NCBI GenBank assembly: GCA_021737565.1
Contig: JAIPDS010000009.1
Coordinates: 1-55,766, forward strand
Direction of reading: 5' to 3'
Length of the DNA: 55,766 nt
Source of the DNA: Desulfobacteraceae bacterium
GTDB taxonomy: Bacteria; Desulfobacterota; Desulfobacteria; Desulfobacterales; Desulfosalsimonadaceae
The notes beneath the pieces were generated by a model. It searched no databases, was not told the DNA's origin, and saw only the letters and a program-made list of their open reading frames with translations. Position numbers and translations under genes: made by a program. Every line of letters starts with the position of its first letter. Within the stretch, counting starts at the first letter, position 1. This document shows, one piece after another, positions 35,117 to 44,678 of the stretch.

Positions 35117-35413
35117 AATTACTTTACATAAATGTGCACTTCGCACATATATATCATTTTGATTTTTAAGTAAATATTTATGGTGTTTGCTTTTGGTCTG
35201 CAACCGGGGGGCCGGTTTACTGATAAAGAATATATGTGAGGGAACGGACTAAAGTTAAGAAGATGAATGGACTGACAGGATAAGTGTGAGATGAGAAAGG
35301 AGGTGCTCGCAGCTACAGAATTATTATTGCGTTCGAACGCGGATTTAATCTGTCTAAACCGGATGGAAGAAATTCACTGAAAATTAAAAAATAGACAATT
35401 CAGGAGGTAGATA
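35117..35413 (+). promoter_or_regulatory. Long aprBA leader
   Basis: The leader is AT-rich, with a 6-bp hairpin (ATGTGC at 35132-35137 with GCACAT at 35143-35148) near its expected 5' end and a CCGG-flanked G-run near 35206-35216. A second ribosome-like AAAGGAGGTG at about 35296-35305 is not followed by a convincing frame. AGGAGG at 35402-35407 serves aprB. No known riboswitch was recognised. Confidence 0.4.
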
Positions 35414-35851
35414 ATGCCAAGTTTCGTCATTGCCGAAAAATGCGATGGTTGCAAGGGCGGGGAGAAGACAGCGTGTATGTACATTTGCCCCAACGACCTG
35501 ATGGTCCTTGAGCCGAATACCATGAAAGCCTACAACCAGGAACCGGATCAGTGCTGGGAATGCTTTTCCTGCGTGAAAATCTGCCCCACCCAGGCTATTG
35601 AGGTGCGGGGTTATTCAGACTTTGTTCCCTTGGGCAGCAGCATCTATCCCATGATGGGTACCGAGGACGTCATGTGGACCTGCAAGTTCCGTAACGGCAC
35701 GGTAAAGCGCTTTAAATTCCCCATTCGCACCACACCTGAAGGCGAAGCCAACGCCTACGAAAGCCTGAAAGGCAAGGATATCGAAAGCGATCTGCTTTCC
35801 ACCGAGGAAGCCGACGGCTACCAAGTCCCGAAGCCTCAGGCCACTGCATAG
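35414..35851 (+). CDS. aprB: Adenylylsulfate reductase, beta subunit
   Basis: AprB carries two [4Fe-4S] clusters that feed electrons to the FAD of AprA in the cytoplasm. The cluster ligands are in KCDGCKGGEKTACMYICPND and CWECFSCVKICPTQAIEVRG, with the insert between CDGC and CMYIC typical of AprB. YSDFVPLGSS and the AprA-wrapping C-terminal tail (KRFKFPIRTTPEG) are present. It is 145 residues, usual 145-165. It begins the aprBA operon, 62 bases before aprA, with an AGGAGG site. Confidence 0.97.
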   Translation: MPSFVIAEKCDGCKGGEKTACMYICPNDLMVLEPNTMKAYNQEPDQCWECFSCVKICPTQAIEVRGYSDFVPLGSSIYPMMGTEDVMWTCKFRNGTVKRFKFPIRTTPEGEANAYESLKGKDIESDLLSTEEADGYQVPKPQATA

Positions 35852-35913
35852 CCCGTTGCCAGGTCAAGCAGGAAATAATTTAAAACGACTCTATCTTTTA
35901 AGGAGGATATAAG

Positions 35914-37893
35914 ATGGCATTACCGAATAAACCCAAGGGTGAACTCAAGGCTGTAAGAGATCCGGAAGTTGTGGAAAAGGAAGTTGACGTCCTGATCGTG
36001 GGCGGCGGGATGGCTGCCTGCGGAGCCGCCTTTGAAGTAAAAAAATGGGCCGACAATGAAAGCGTCCTTCTCGTGGACAAGGCTGCTCTTGAAAGAAGCG
36101 GCGCCGTGGCCCAGGGCCTTTCAGCTATCAATACCTATCTGGGCGAAAATACCCCGGATGACTACGTACGTATGGTCAGAAGCGACCTTATGGGTATTGT
36201 CCGCGAGGACCTTATCTTTGATTTGGGCTGCCACGTGGACGACTCAGTACATCTGTTCGAGGAATGGGGCCTGCCGGTATGGAAGAAATCCCCTGAGGGG
36301 AAAAACCTGGACGGCAAAAAGGGCCTTAAGCAGGGTACTCTCAAGGAAGGAAGCCAGCCCGTTCGCACCGGTAAATGGCAGATAATGATAAACGGCGAAT
36401 CCTACAAGAGAATCGTTGCCGAAGCAGCCAAAAAGGCCCTCGGCGAAGACAATATTCTGGAGCGCGTCTTTATCGTTGAACTGCTGCTCGATAAAAAAAA
36501 GGAAAACCAGATTGCCGGCGCGGTCGGCTTCTCGGTACGCGAAAATAAGGTCTACATCATCAAGGCAAAGACCATGATGGTGGCCTGCGGCGGCGCGGTC
36601 AACATCTACCAGCCCAGGTCGGTCGGCGAAGGCAAGGGACGTGCGTGGTACCCGGTATGGAACTCCGGCTCCACCTATACCCTGTGCATGAAGGTGGGTG
36701 CCGAGCTTTCCATGATGGAAAACCGCTTCACCCCCGCCCGCTTCAAGGACGGCTACGGCCCGGTCGGCGCATGGTTCCTTCTGTTTAAAGCCAAGGCCTT
36801 AAACGGGCTTGGCGAAAGCTACGTAACCAGCGAGGCAGCCAAGAAAGAGCTGGAATTCTATGCTCCTTACGGAACTGCCGCCATTACCCCCACCTGTCTG
36901 CGTAACCACCTGATGCTTTTTGAGATGAAAGCAGGCCGCGGCCCGATCATAATGGATACCGTGACAGCTCTGGCGGAACTCGGAAAGACCCTGGATAAGA
37001 AAGAGCTCAAGCATCTTGAGTCCGAGGCATGGGAAGACTTCCTTGACATGACCTGCGGCCAGGCCAACCTGTGGTGCGCAACCAACACCGAGCCGGAAAA
37101 GAAGAATTCCGAAATTATGCCCACCGAACCGTATCTGCTGGGGTCTCACTCGGGCTGCTGCGGTCTCTGGGTTTCCGGGCCGGACTATGACTGGGTCCCG
37201 GATGCTTACAAGCTCAAGGCTGACAACGGCAAGGTCTATAACCGCATGACAACCGTAAACGGCTTGTTTACAGCCGGGGACGGCGTGGGATGCTCAGGCC
37301 ACAAGTTCTCCTCGGGATCGCATTCCGAAGGGAGGATTGCCGCCAAGCAGATGGTCCGGTATGCAAAAGATCATGCAGATTTTACTCCCGAACTGCCCAT
37401 GGGCAAGGACGAGATTGTAGACATGGTCTACAAGCCGGTTCGGACTTATCTGGATAACTGTGAATATACAACGGCAGATGACATCAACCCGAACTACATC
37501 AAGCCCGAGGGCATGATGTACCGGCTGATGAAGGCTACCCACGAATACGGTGCCGGTACGGCGACTTTCTATGAAACCACCAACAAAAACCTTGAAATCA
37601 TAATGGACATGCTTAAAGTCATGCGCGAAGACTGCGAAAAACTCGCAGCCGGCGGCCTGCACGAACTGATGCGCGCATGGGAAATCTATCATCGCATCTG
37701 GACGGTGGAATCCCATCTGCGTCATATTCAGTTCCGCAAGGAAACCCGCTACCCGGGCTTCTACTATCAGGCGGACTATCCGAACCAGGACGATGAGAAC
37801 TGGTTTTGCTTCACCAACTCCAAGTATGATCCCCAGGCACAGAAATGGGATACCTTCAAGAGGGATTACATCCAGATCATTCCGAGCGAGTAA
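35914..37893 (+). CDS. aprA: Adenylylsulfate reductase, alpha subunit
   Basis: It reduces APS to AMP and sulfite on FAD, the second step of dissimilatory sulfate reduction. FAD binding: VLIVGGGMAACGAAFEV and LVDKAALERSGAVAQGLSAI. The active-site region has MENRFTPARFKDGYGPVGAW and the His in LLGSHSGCCGLWVSGP; GLFTAGDGVGCSGHKFSSGS binds FAD. A C-terminal helical part ends FKRDYIQIIPSE. The 659 residues are exact for the family. AAGGAGG precedes the ATG, and a strong terminator follows 30 bases later. Confidence 0.98.
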   Translation: MALPNKPKGELKAVRDPEVVEKEVDVLIVGGGMAACGAAFEVKKWADNESVLLVDKAALERSGAVAQGLSAINTYLGENTPDDYVRMVRSDLMGIVREDLIFDLGCHVDDSVHLFEEWGLPVWKKSPEGKNLDGKKGLKQGTLKEGSQPVRTGKWQIMINGESYKRIVAEAAKKALGEDNILERVFIVELLLDKKKENQIAGAVGFSVRENKVYIIKAKTMMVACGGAVNIYQPRSVGEGKGRAWYPVWNSGSTYTLCMKVGAELSMMENRFTPARFKDGYGPVGAWFLLFKAKALNGLGESYVTSEAAKKELEFYAPYGTAAITPTCLRNHLMLFEMKAGRGPIIMDTVTALAELGKTLDKKELKHLESEAWEDFLDMTCGQANLWCATNTEPEKKNSEIMPTEPYLLGSHSGCCGLWVSGPDYDWVPDAYKLKADNGKVYNRMTTVNGLFTAGDGVGCSGHKFSSGSHSEGRIAAKQMVRYAKDHADFTPELPMGKDEIVDMVYKPVRTYLDNCEYTTADDINPNYIKPEGMMYRLMKATHEYGAGTATFYETTNKNLEIIMDMLKVMREDCEKLAAGGLHELMRAWEIYHRIWTVESHLRHIQFRKETRYPGFYYQADYPNQDDENWFCFTNSKYDPQAQKWDTFKRDYIQIIPSE

Positions 37894-37923
37894 GGTTGGA
37901 ATGATGGAAGTTTAGCATAATAT

Positions 37924-37959
37924 ACCTCCAGGTGCCGAAAGGTGCCTGGAGGTTTTTTT
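37924..37959 (+). terminator. Intrinsic terminator after aprA
   Basis: A perfect 13-bp stem (ACCTCCAGGTGCC, loop GAAA, GGTGCCTGGAGGT) is followed by a T-run. It ends aprBA before qmoABC. A separate 10-bp inverted repeat (GATCCCGGAA at 37979-37988, TTCCGGGATC at 38016-38025) and a TATAAT at 38076-38081 follow, so qmo probably has its own start. Confidence 0.93.
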
Positions 37960-38126
37960 AAGCGGGAACTGCCGGCTGGATCCCGGAAGGAAGGTGGAAA
38001 TTCCGATCTTTTGATTTCCGGGATCGAGCCTGCCGTTTCAGCCGGGATAGACTGTATGGATGGTGGAAGTCCATCTATAATATAAAACGGTTAACAGAAT
38101 CGAACCTATAAGCACGGAGGGACAGC

Positions 38127-39404
38127 ATGAGTGAAGCGCAAGGAGCCCCGTTAAGCGGAAGCATCATGGTGGTCGGCGGCGGTATAAGCGGCCTGACCAC
38201 GGCTTTGGAGGCCGCGGAAGTGGGCTACGAAGTCTTTATCGTGGAAAAGAATCCTTATCTGGGCGGACGGGTGGCACAGTTAAAACAGTATTTTCCCAAG
38301 CTGTGTCCGCCGACCTGCGGTCTGGAAATCAATTTCCGCAGGATAAAAGACAATCCGCGAATCAAATTCTTTACCCTGGCCGATGTAGAAAAAGTCGAAG
38401 GCTCGCCGGGAAATTACAACGTAAGCATCAAATTAAATCCCCGTTATGTCAATGAAAACTGCACCTGCTGCGGTGCCTGTGCAGATGCCTGCCAGAGTGA
38501 AATTCCAAATGAATTCAATTTCGGCATGGACAAGACAAAGGGCGCCTACCTGCCGCATGAAATGGCTTTTCCTGCACGGTACGTGATTTCGCCTCAGATC
38601 ATAGGCACCGAGGATGCAAAACGCTGCAAGGAAGCCTGCCCTTATGACGCAGTGGACCTGGACATGCAACCCGGGACAATGGATTTAAATGTCGGCGCAA
38701 TTGTCTGGGCGACGGGCTGGGAGCCCTATGATGCTGCAAAGATCGATAACCTGGGCTTCGGCCAGTATCCGAACATCATCACGAATATGATGCTTGAGCG
38801 GCAGGCGGCCCCCAACGGGCCCACCGGCGGCAAAATCGTAAGACCCTCGGACAATAAGGCGCCTGAAAGCGTTGCATTCGTGCAGTGCGCAGGCTCCAGG
38901 GACGAAAATCATCTTCCCTACTGCTCCTATATCTGCTGCATGGCATCGCTTAAGCATGCCACCTATATCCGGGAGCAGTACCCTGAGGCCAAAGTTTATA
39001 TTTTCTATATAGACCTTCGAACCCCGGGATACAGGTATGAAAAGTTTTATGGAAAAGTAAAGGAGGATGAGAACGTCGAATTCATCAAGGGCAAGGTCGC
39101 GGCTGTGGAAGACGGCGGCAACGGCCGGGTAACGGTGGTTGCCGAGGATGCGGTGAGCGGAGAAAAGGTTCAGCAGACAGTTGACATGGTGGTGCTGGCC
39201 ACAGGAATGCAGCCCACGGCGGTGAATGCTAAGCTTCCTGCCGCGGACCTTAAATACACCGAAGAGGGCTTCATCATCAACGACCTGGAAAAGGGCGGGA
39301 TGTTTGCCACGGGATGTGCCAACAAGCCGGCAGACGTCATGATGTCGAATCAGAATGCGACCGGCATTGCCTTAAAGGCGATTCAAACCATGATGAAGCG
39401 GTAG
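38127..39404 (+). CDS. qmoA: Quinone-interacting oxidoreductase subunit QmoA
   Basis: QmoA is an HdrA-like flavoprotein of the QmoABC complex, which passes electrons between menaquinol and AprBA. FAD motif: VVGGGISGLTTALEAAEVGY and NPYLGGRVAQL. Cysteine sites are CPPTCGLEINF, CTCCGACADACQ and CKEACPYDAVDL. ATGMQPTA and FATGCANKP complete the flavin fold. 425 residues fits. ATG 38127 follows GGAGGGAC. It is 11 bases ahead of qmoB. Confidence 0.96.
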   Translation: MSEAQGAPLSGSIMVVGGGISGLTTALEAAEVGYEVFIVEKNPYLGGRVAQLKQYFPKLCPPTCGLEINFRRIKDNPRIKFFTLADVEKVEGSPGNYNVSIKLNPRYVNENCTCCGACADACQSEIPNEFNFGMDKTKGAYLPHEMAFPARYVISPQIIGTEDAKRCKEACPYDAVDLDMQPGTMDLNVGAIVWATGWEPYDAAKIDNLGFGQYPNIITNMMLERQAAPNGPTGGKIVRPSDNKAPESVAFVQCAGSRDENHLPYCSYICCMASLKHATYIREQYPEAKVYIFYIDLRTPGYRYEKFYGKVKEDENVEFIKGKVAAVEDGGNGRVTVVAEDAVSGEKVQQTVDMVVLATGMQPTAVNAKLPAADLKYTEEGFIINDLEKGGMFATGCANKPADVMMSNQNATGIALKAIQTMMKR

Positions 39405-39415
39405 GAGGATAAATC

Positions 39416-41752
39416 ATGAGTAAAAAATACGGCGTTTATATATGTAAAGGATGCGGCATCGGCGATGCCCTGGATATAGAGGCAATCTGCGACGTGGTGG
39501 AAGAAGAGGCCCTGCCCTGCAAAACGCATGATTTTCTTTGCGGCCAGGAGGGCGTGGATCTGATAAAGAAAGATATAGAGGAAAACGGTACCAACTCTCT
39601 GGTTATAGCCGCCTGCTCGCGCCGGGTAAATTACAACACCTTCAAGTTCGACGGCTGCATCGTTGAGCGCGTTAACCTGCGTGAAGGCGTGGTCTGGTCT
39701 CATCCCAGAGAGGAATTCCCGAAGCTCACCGAGGAGGAAAAAGAAGACGAGAACAACTTTGACCGCGTTCAGATGATGGCAGAAGATTACTTGCGCATGG
39801 GCATGGCAAGGGTGGAGAAGGTCAAGCTGCCCGAACCGTATCTGCTTGAAACCATGAGCAAAAAGATAATGGTAATGGGCGGAGGCACCACCGGCATGAG
39901 CGCGGCCCTGGATGCCGCAAATGCCGGATACGATGTTACCATAGTGGAAAAAGAGGCGCAGCTTGGCGGAAATGCGCTTAAATGGAGAAAACAGCTTCCG
40001 CTTCAAGCTCCGTACGAGGAATTGATTCCCCCTGTTGCAGCGGATAAAATCAAGGCGGTACAGGATCACCCGAAAATCGATATCCGCACCGAGACCGTGG
40101 TTGCCCGCATTGCCGGACAGCCCGGAGACTTCACTGTGACTCTTAAAAAACCTGGCGAGAAGATAGAATTTGACGTGCCCTATCCCTTGCCGGAAGAAAT
40201 GCGGGTGGATGAAAACGGCAAGGAGCTTGAACACGAAGCTCTCATGGAAAAATACAGGGAATACAACGAGGGCAGGCGCGATATCCTGACCCTTGACCCA
40301 AACGGCGAAAAATTCGGCGCAGTGATTCTGGCTGCAGGATGGCGCCCCTACCAGCCCAAAGAAGACGAGTTTCCGCATCTGGGCTGGGGTGCAAGCCCGG
40401 ATGTGATCACAAATTATCAGTTAGAACAGATGGTAGCCGAAGGCAAAATTACCCGCCCCTCAGACGGAAAAGATGCGAAAAACGTGGTATTTATCCAGAG
40501 CCCGGGCAACGGCACGGATTCTGATTTTCCCTACAGCGGCGTGGTAACCGGCATGGTGGCCTTAAAGCAGGCCCAGTACGTACGGGAGGACTACGAGGAC
40601 GGCAAGGCATATATCTTCTACCAGCATATGCGCACCTCTGGTCTTGCGGAAAATTTTTACAAGGCCGCCCAGCAGGATCCCGGCATTTTCATGACCAAGG
40701 GCGAGATCACCTCGGTGGAGAAAAACGGCAGCGGCCTGGCAGTATCTGCCAAGGACACGCTTTTGGGAGAAAATATAGGGATTAACGCAGACCTGGTGGT
40801 GCTGGGAACGGGCATGGTTCCGGTAACATATGATGATCCCACTGTTAACCTTGCCTACCGGCAGGGACCCGGCTTCAGGGACAACGAGGTTTTTGACTGG
40901 TATGCGGATTCCAACTTTATCTGTTTCCCCTATGAAACCCAGAGAACCGGGATTTATGCAGCAGGCGGTGTTCGCCGGGCTCTTTCAGTGGAAGAGTCAA
41001 TGGAAGATGCCTCCGGTGCAGCATTGAAGGCAATACAGTGCCTGGAATCCGTAAACAGAGGTATTTCCGTTCATCCAAGGTCCGGTGACATGACAATCCC
41101 GGAGTTTTTCTTTCAGCGATGCACCCAATGCAAGCGCTGTACGGATGAATGTCCCTTTGGCGCCATAGATGATGATGAAAAGGGAACTCCAAAGCCGAAT
41201 CCGACCAGGTGCCGCCGCTGCGGAACGTGCATGGGCGCCTGCCCCGAGAGGATTATCAGTTTTGCCGACTACAGTATTGACAGCATAGGCTCCCAGGTAA
41301 AAGCCGTTGAGGTCCCCTCGGAAGACGACTATGATGAACCGCCCTTTCGGATACTCGGACTGGTATGCGAAAACGACGCCTATCCGGCAATGGATATAAT
41401 GGGGCTTCACAAGAAATCGTTTTCCGCGGACGTAAGGATCATTCCGGTCAGGTGCCTGGGCTCGGTCAACGTGATATGGATAAAGGACGCGCTTTCACAG
41501 GGCATGGACGGGGTGTTCCTGCTGGGCTGCAAGCACGGCGATGATTACCAGTGCCATTTTGTAAAGGGAAGCGAACTTGCGCAGATCCGGATGAAGAAGA
41601 TCGGGGATGCGCTCTCCAGCCTGGCCCTGGAGGAAGAGCGCGTGGCTCAGTACGAGGTGGCAATAGACGACTATGATAATATCCCGGGTATCATCAACAG
41701 CTTTGTCGAACAGATCGAAGAGCTGGGCCCCAACCCGTTTAAGGGTTTCTAG
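39416..41752 (+). CDS. qmoB: Quinone-interacting oxidoreductase subunit QmoB
   Basis: QmoB is HdrA-like with an added MvhD-type domain. The N-terminal VYICKGCGIGDALDIEAIC part is followed by FAD site VMGGGTTGMSAALDAANAGY and LGGNALKWRKQL, two ferredoxin-type clusters (CTQCKRCTDECPFGAID, CRRCGTCMGACPERII) at about 565-620, and an MvhD-like C-terminus with VCENDAYPA, RCLGSVNVIWI and LLGCKHGDDYQC. The 778 residues fit QmoB. It lies between qmoA and qmoC as in known clusters; the MvhD part suggests electron bifurcation or confurcation, which is family-based and unproven. Confidence 0.96.
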   Translation: MSKKYGVYICKGCGIGDALDIEAICDVVEEEALPCKTHDFLCGQEGVDLIKKDIEENGTNSLVIAACSRRVNYNTFKFDGCIVERVNLREGVVWSHPREEFPKLTEEEKEDENNFDRVQMMAEDYLRMGMARVEKVKLPEPYLLETMSKKIMVMGGGTTGMSAALDAANAGYDVTIVEKEAQLGGNALKWRKQLPLQAPYEELIPPVAADKIKAVQDHPKIDIRTETVVARIAGQPGDFTVTLKKPGEKIEFDVPYPLPEEMRVDENGKELEHEALMEKYREYNEGRRDILTLDPNGEKFGAVILAAGWRPYQPKEDEFPHLGWGASPDVITNYQLEQMVAEGKITRPSDGKDAKNVVFIQSPGNGTDSDFPYSGVVTGMVALKQAQYVREDYEDGKAYIFYQHMRTSGLAENFYKAAQQDPGIFMTKGEITSVEKNGSGLAVSAKDTLLGENIGINADLVVLGTGMVPVTYDDPTVNLAYRQGPGFRDNEVFDWYADSNFICFPYETQRTGIYAAGGVRRALSVEESMEDASGAALKAIQCLESVNRGISVHPRSGDMTIPEFFFQRCTQCKRCTDECPFGAIDDDEKGTPKPNPTRCRRCGTCMGACPERIISFADYSIDSIGSQVKAVEVPSEDDYDEPPFRILGLVCENDAYPAMDIMGLHKKSFSADVRIIPVRCLGSVNVIWIKDALSQGMDGVFLLGCKHGDDYQCHFVKGSELAQIRMKKIGDALSSLALEEERVAQYEVAIDDYDNIPGIINSFVEQIEELGPNPFKGF

Positions 41753-41795
41753 AGTCAATGATGCGAAAAAACAGCCCAATTGAGGAGGTTTGATT

Positions 41796-42947
41796 ATGGC
41801 GGATAAGTACCTGGTTCAACCAGACATTGATTTCATAAACGAGATCCGGGGAACGGGCGGCGAAACGTTGAAAAAGTGTTTTCAATGCGCCACCTGCTCG
41901 GTGGCATGTCCTATTGCGCCGGACCGCAAGCCCTTTCCAAGAAAGGAAATGATTGCGGCGTCCTGGGGCCTTAAAGACAAGCTGCTCCCGAATCCTGATA
42001 TATGGCTTTGCCATAACTGCGGCGACTGCACTGCCCAGTGTCCCAGGGGGGCAAAACCGGGCGATGTTATGGCTTCGCTGCGCATGATGACCATCAGGGA
42101 GTATGCCGGCCCCAAAAGTGTTGCCAATGCCCTAAGCGATCCAAAGAAGCTGCCGCTTTTGCTTGTGATACCGGCGGTAATATTTATCGTGCTGGGCCTT
42201 ATAACCGGTCTTCTTGATTTTTCACCGGAGCGTGTGCACGGCGGGATAGTTCACAGCGAGTTTTTCTCTCACTGGTTGGTGGATATAGTTTTTGTCCCGC
42301 TTACCATTTGGGCGGTGGCTATTTTTGCCATGGGCCTTAAGCGCTTTATCGGAGACATTCACAAGAATGCTGTTTCAGAAGGCAAAACAGACAAGCAAGG
42401 CATTGAGGTAAAAGGATTTATTGCCGCCCTGATAAAGGTTATTCCGGTAATTCTGAAACACAGCAGATTCTCGGAGTGCGGTGAGAACAACGACCGGGCA
42501 ACTCCGCACATGATGGTTTTGTTTTCCTTTATAGCCCTGTTTATTGTAACCTCTGTCGCTTTTATAATGCTGTATGTATTCAACCATCACGGCCCTTATT
42601 CCCAGCTTAATCCGGTCAAGATTCTTGCCAATGTCGGGGGCATCGCTCTTATCATCGGCGCTGCGCTTCTGATTAAGCAGCGCCTGGACAAGACAGACGA
42701 GGTCTCCACATACAAGGACTGGTACCTGCTTTGGCTGGTGCTCGGTTTGGGTGTTACCGGCATGTTAACCGAATTGCTGAGACTGGCTGATGCGGCTTTT
42801 CTGACATACCTTTTCTATTTTATTCATCTGATCCTGGTATTTAACCTGATTGCGTTTCTGCCTTTTTCCAAGCTGGCACACCTGGTTTACCGCACAGTGG
42901 CCATGGCTTATAATGAGTATTCGGAACGCGAGGTTAAAAAAGCATGA
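41796..42947 (+). CDS. qmoC: Quinone-interacting membrane-bound oxidoreductase subunit QmoC
   Basis: QmoC anchors the complex and reacts with menaquinone. ATG 41796 is the start: GAGGAGGT lies 7 bases upstream (an in-frame TTG 41790 overlaps that site). The N-terminal HdrC-like domain has two clusters: CFQCATCSVACPIAP and CHNCGDCTAQCPRG. Five to six helices follow (about 112-132, 153-178, 230-255, 262-285, 300-320, 335-360) forming an HdrE/NarI-like cytochrome b part. It is 383 residues. A strong terminator is 25 bases downstream, closing the operon. Confidence 0.96.
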   Translation: MADKYLVQPDIDFINEIRGTGGETLKKCFQCATCSVACPIAPDRKPFPRKEMIAASWGLKDKLLPNPDIWLCHNCGDCTAQCPRGAKPGDVMASLRMMTIREYAGPKSVANALSDPKKLPLLLVIPAVIFIVLGLITGLLDFSPERVHGGIVHSEFFSHWLVDIVFVPLTIWAVAIFAMGLKRFIGDIHKNAVSEGKTDKQGIEVKGFIAALIKVIPVILKHSRFSECGENNDRATPHMMVLFSFIALFIVTSVAFIMLYVFNHHGPYSQLNPVKILANVGGIALIIGAALLIKQRLDKTDEVSTYKDWYLLWLVLGLGVTGMLTELLRLADAAFLTYLFYFIHLILVFNLIAFLPFSKLAHLVYRTVAMAYNEYSEREVKKA

Positions 42948-42972
42948 TATTTTAACAGGTGTTTCTTAGATC

Positions 42973-43010
42973 AACAAGAAAAGGGGGGTCAAAACCCCCT
43001 TTTCTTGTTT
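42973..43010. terminator. Intrinsic terminator after qmoC
   Basis: A 15-bp perfect stem (AACAAGAAAAGGGGG / CCCCCTTTTCTTGTT) with loop GTCAAAA, then TTCGG. U-rich on both strands next to the stem. It ends qmoABC before the acyltransferase gene. Confidence 0.88.
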
Positions 43011-43072
43011 CGGTCCCCTCGTATAAACAATCTTGACTCCTGTCAAAAGAGCCGAATGTAATTTTGGGGAAA

Positions 43073-43714
43073 ATGTCAGTGAATATACGTTCAAAGGCCT
43101 TAATCCGGTTTTTGTATCATTTCACACGTGCCTATAGCCTGACCCTGCGCCTGCGGGTGGAAAACGAAACCCCGTGGATGGAGCATCTGGCCGGAGGAGG
43201 CAGGGTGATTTTGGGCGTGTGGCATCAGCAGTTTTTTTCTCTTATCCGCTATTTCAAAAGATACAGCAAATACGGACCCAGCCTGATGATAAGCAGAAGC
43301 AGGGACGGCGAGATTGTTGCCGGGATCGCGGAGCTTACAGGCTGGTACGTGGTAAGGGCTTCTTCCTCAAAAGGCGGAAGAGAAGGGCTCTGCAAAATGA
43401 TAGAGCGCCTTGAGGCCACAGGTATTGCCGCCCACGTCCTCGACGGGCCCCGCGGTCCGGCAGGAATCGTTAAAAACGGGGCGATTGCAATGGCCCAGGG
43501 GGCCGGTGCGGTTATTGTGCCGGTCTTTGTCAGTGCCGAGAACGCCTGGTACTTTAGCTCCTGGGACCGTTTTCAGCTGCCAAAGCCTTTTTCACGTGTT
43601 ACCATCAGGTACGGCGAAATGATCAGCATCCGGCATACAATGGACCTTGAGGAATTCGAGGTGCAGAGAAAGCGGCTGGAGGATATCATGAGGCCGGGAC
43701 TGGTTGGTTTTTAA
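43073..43714 (+). CDS. DUF374 lysophospholipid acyltransferase-like protein
   Basis: DUF374 proteins are a branch of the PlsC acyltransferases. WHQQFFSLIRYF (in place of HxxxxD), ISRSRDGEIVAGIAE, and VLDGPRGPAGIVKNGAIAMA are the family marks. A hydrophobic N-terminal part suggests membrane association. ATG 43073 is chosen; TTG 43064 is an alternative. The 213 residues are typical. The likely role is fatty acyl or lipid A modification; the substrate is unknown. It heads a run of three plus-strand genes after the qmo terminator. Confidence 0.85.
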   Translation: MSVNIRSKALIRFLYHFTRAYSLTLRLRVENETPWMEHLAGGGRVILGVWHQQFFSLIRYFKRYSKYGPSLMISRSRDGEIVAGIAELTGWYVVRASSSKGGREGLCKMIERLEATGIAAHVLDGPRGPAGIVKNGAIAMAQGAGAVIVPVFVSAENAWYFSSWDRFQLPKPFSRVTIRYGEMISIRHTMDLEEFEVQRKRLEDIMRPGLVGF

Positions 43715-43808
43715 CCCCCCCGGGCTCAAAGAATCGTATTGATTTTATATTTGATATGCGTATATTGAAAGATAATCTCAATAAATAACAAAGGCAGAAC
43801 ATCTCCGA

Positions 43809-44678
43809 ATGCTGCAAGATACATTCTGTCATATCAGCGGCGTGGGGCCAAAGACCGAAGCCCGGCTCTGGGAGGCCGGGATATGCACGTGGCCGGATTT
43901 TGCAGCAGCCCGGTACCGCCCCGTAAGTCGTACAAAGGCTTCCCTGATAAGAGCCGAGCTTGAAGATTCTCAAATCGCCTTTGAAAATCGCAATTCTTTT
44001 TATTTTTCAAAACGCCTGTCCGCAGACCAGCAGTGGCGGCTTTTCCCCGAATTCCGGAACACAGCGGCCTATCTGGATATAGAGACCACCGGTTTAAGCA
44101 GCGATTACAACCGGATTACCACCATTGCCCTCTATGACGGCAATCATATCCGCTATTATGTCAACGGCCGGAACCTGGAAAAATTTGTCGACGACATAGC
44201 ATGCTATGATCTGCTGATAACGTATAACGGCAAAACATTTGACCTGCCTTTTATTGAAAGATTTTTCGGGATCCGCCTGCAGCAGGCACACGTGGATTTG
44301 CGCTATTTATTAAAGAGCCTAGGATATAAAGGGGGGCTTAAAGGGTGCGAAAGAAGCCTCGGCCTGCAGAGAAACGAGCTTGAAGGGGTGGACGGATATT
44401 TTGCGGTACTTCTCTGGCATGAATATGAAAGAAAAGCCGATCCAAGAGTGCTTCAAACCCTTCTGGCCTATAATATTGAAGATGTGGTCAATCTTGAATA
44501 TCTTATGCATGTTTCTTATAATCTCAAGCTGGCGCATACCCCGTTTTCGGAGCATATGCGGCTGTCGGTGCCGCCCCGCCCAAGCCTCCCGTTTGCACCC
44601 GATAGGGAGGTACTTGAGCGCATCAGGGGGAAATACGGGCTAAATCCTTCTGCTAGCAGGGAAACGGTGCTTTCATGA
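43809..44678 (+). CDS. YprB-like RNase H-fold exonuclease
   Basis: Residues about 8-30 (HISGVGPKTEARLWEAGI) resemble a helix-hairpin-helix DNA-binding turn. From about 85 on is a DEDD-type exonuclease fold (YprB_RNaseH_like): YLDIETTGL, LLITYNGKTFDLPFIERFF, and AYNIEDVVNLEYLMHVSYN hold the acidic metal ligands. The protein is 289 residues. DNA or RNA processing is likely; the substrate is unknown. Its stop overlaps the start of the sigma-54 activator (ATGA), so the two are made together. Confidence 0.85.
   Translation: MLQDTFCHISGVGPKTEARLWEAGICTWPDFAAARYRPVSRTKASLIRAELEDSQIAFENRNSFYFSKRLSADQQWRLFPEFRNTAAYLDIETTGLSSDYNRITTIALYDGNHIRYYVNGRNLEKFVDDIACYDLLITYNGKTFDLPFIERFFGIRLQQAHVDLRYLLKSLGYKGGLKGCERSLGLQRNELEGVDGYFAVLLWHEYERKADPRVLQTLLAYNIEDVVNLEYLMHVSYNLKLAHTPFSEHMRLSVPPRPSLPFAPDREVLERIRGKYGLNPSASRETVLS

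Noticed and set aside
39383-40378. Minus-strand frame of 331 codons opposite qmoB
   Set aside because: It is the antisense of a clearly conserved gene, with no domain signatures of its own.
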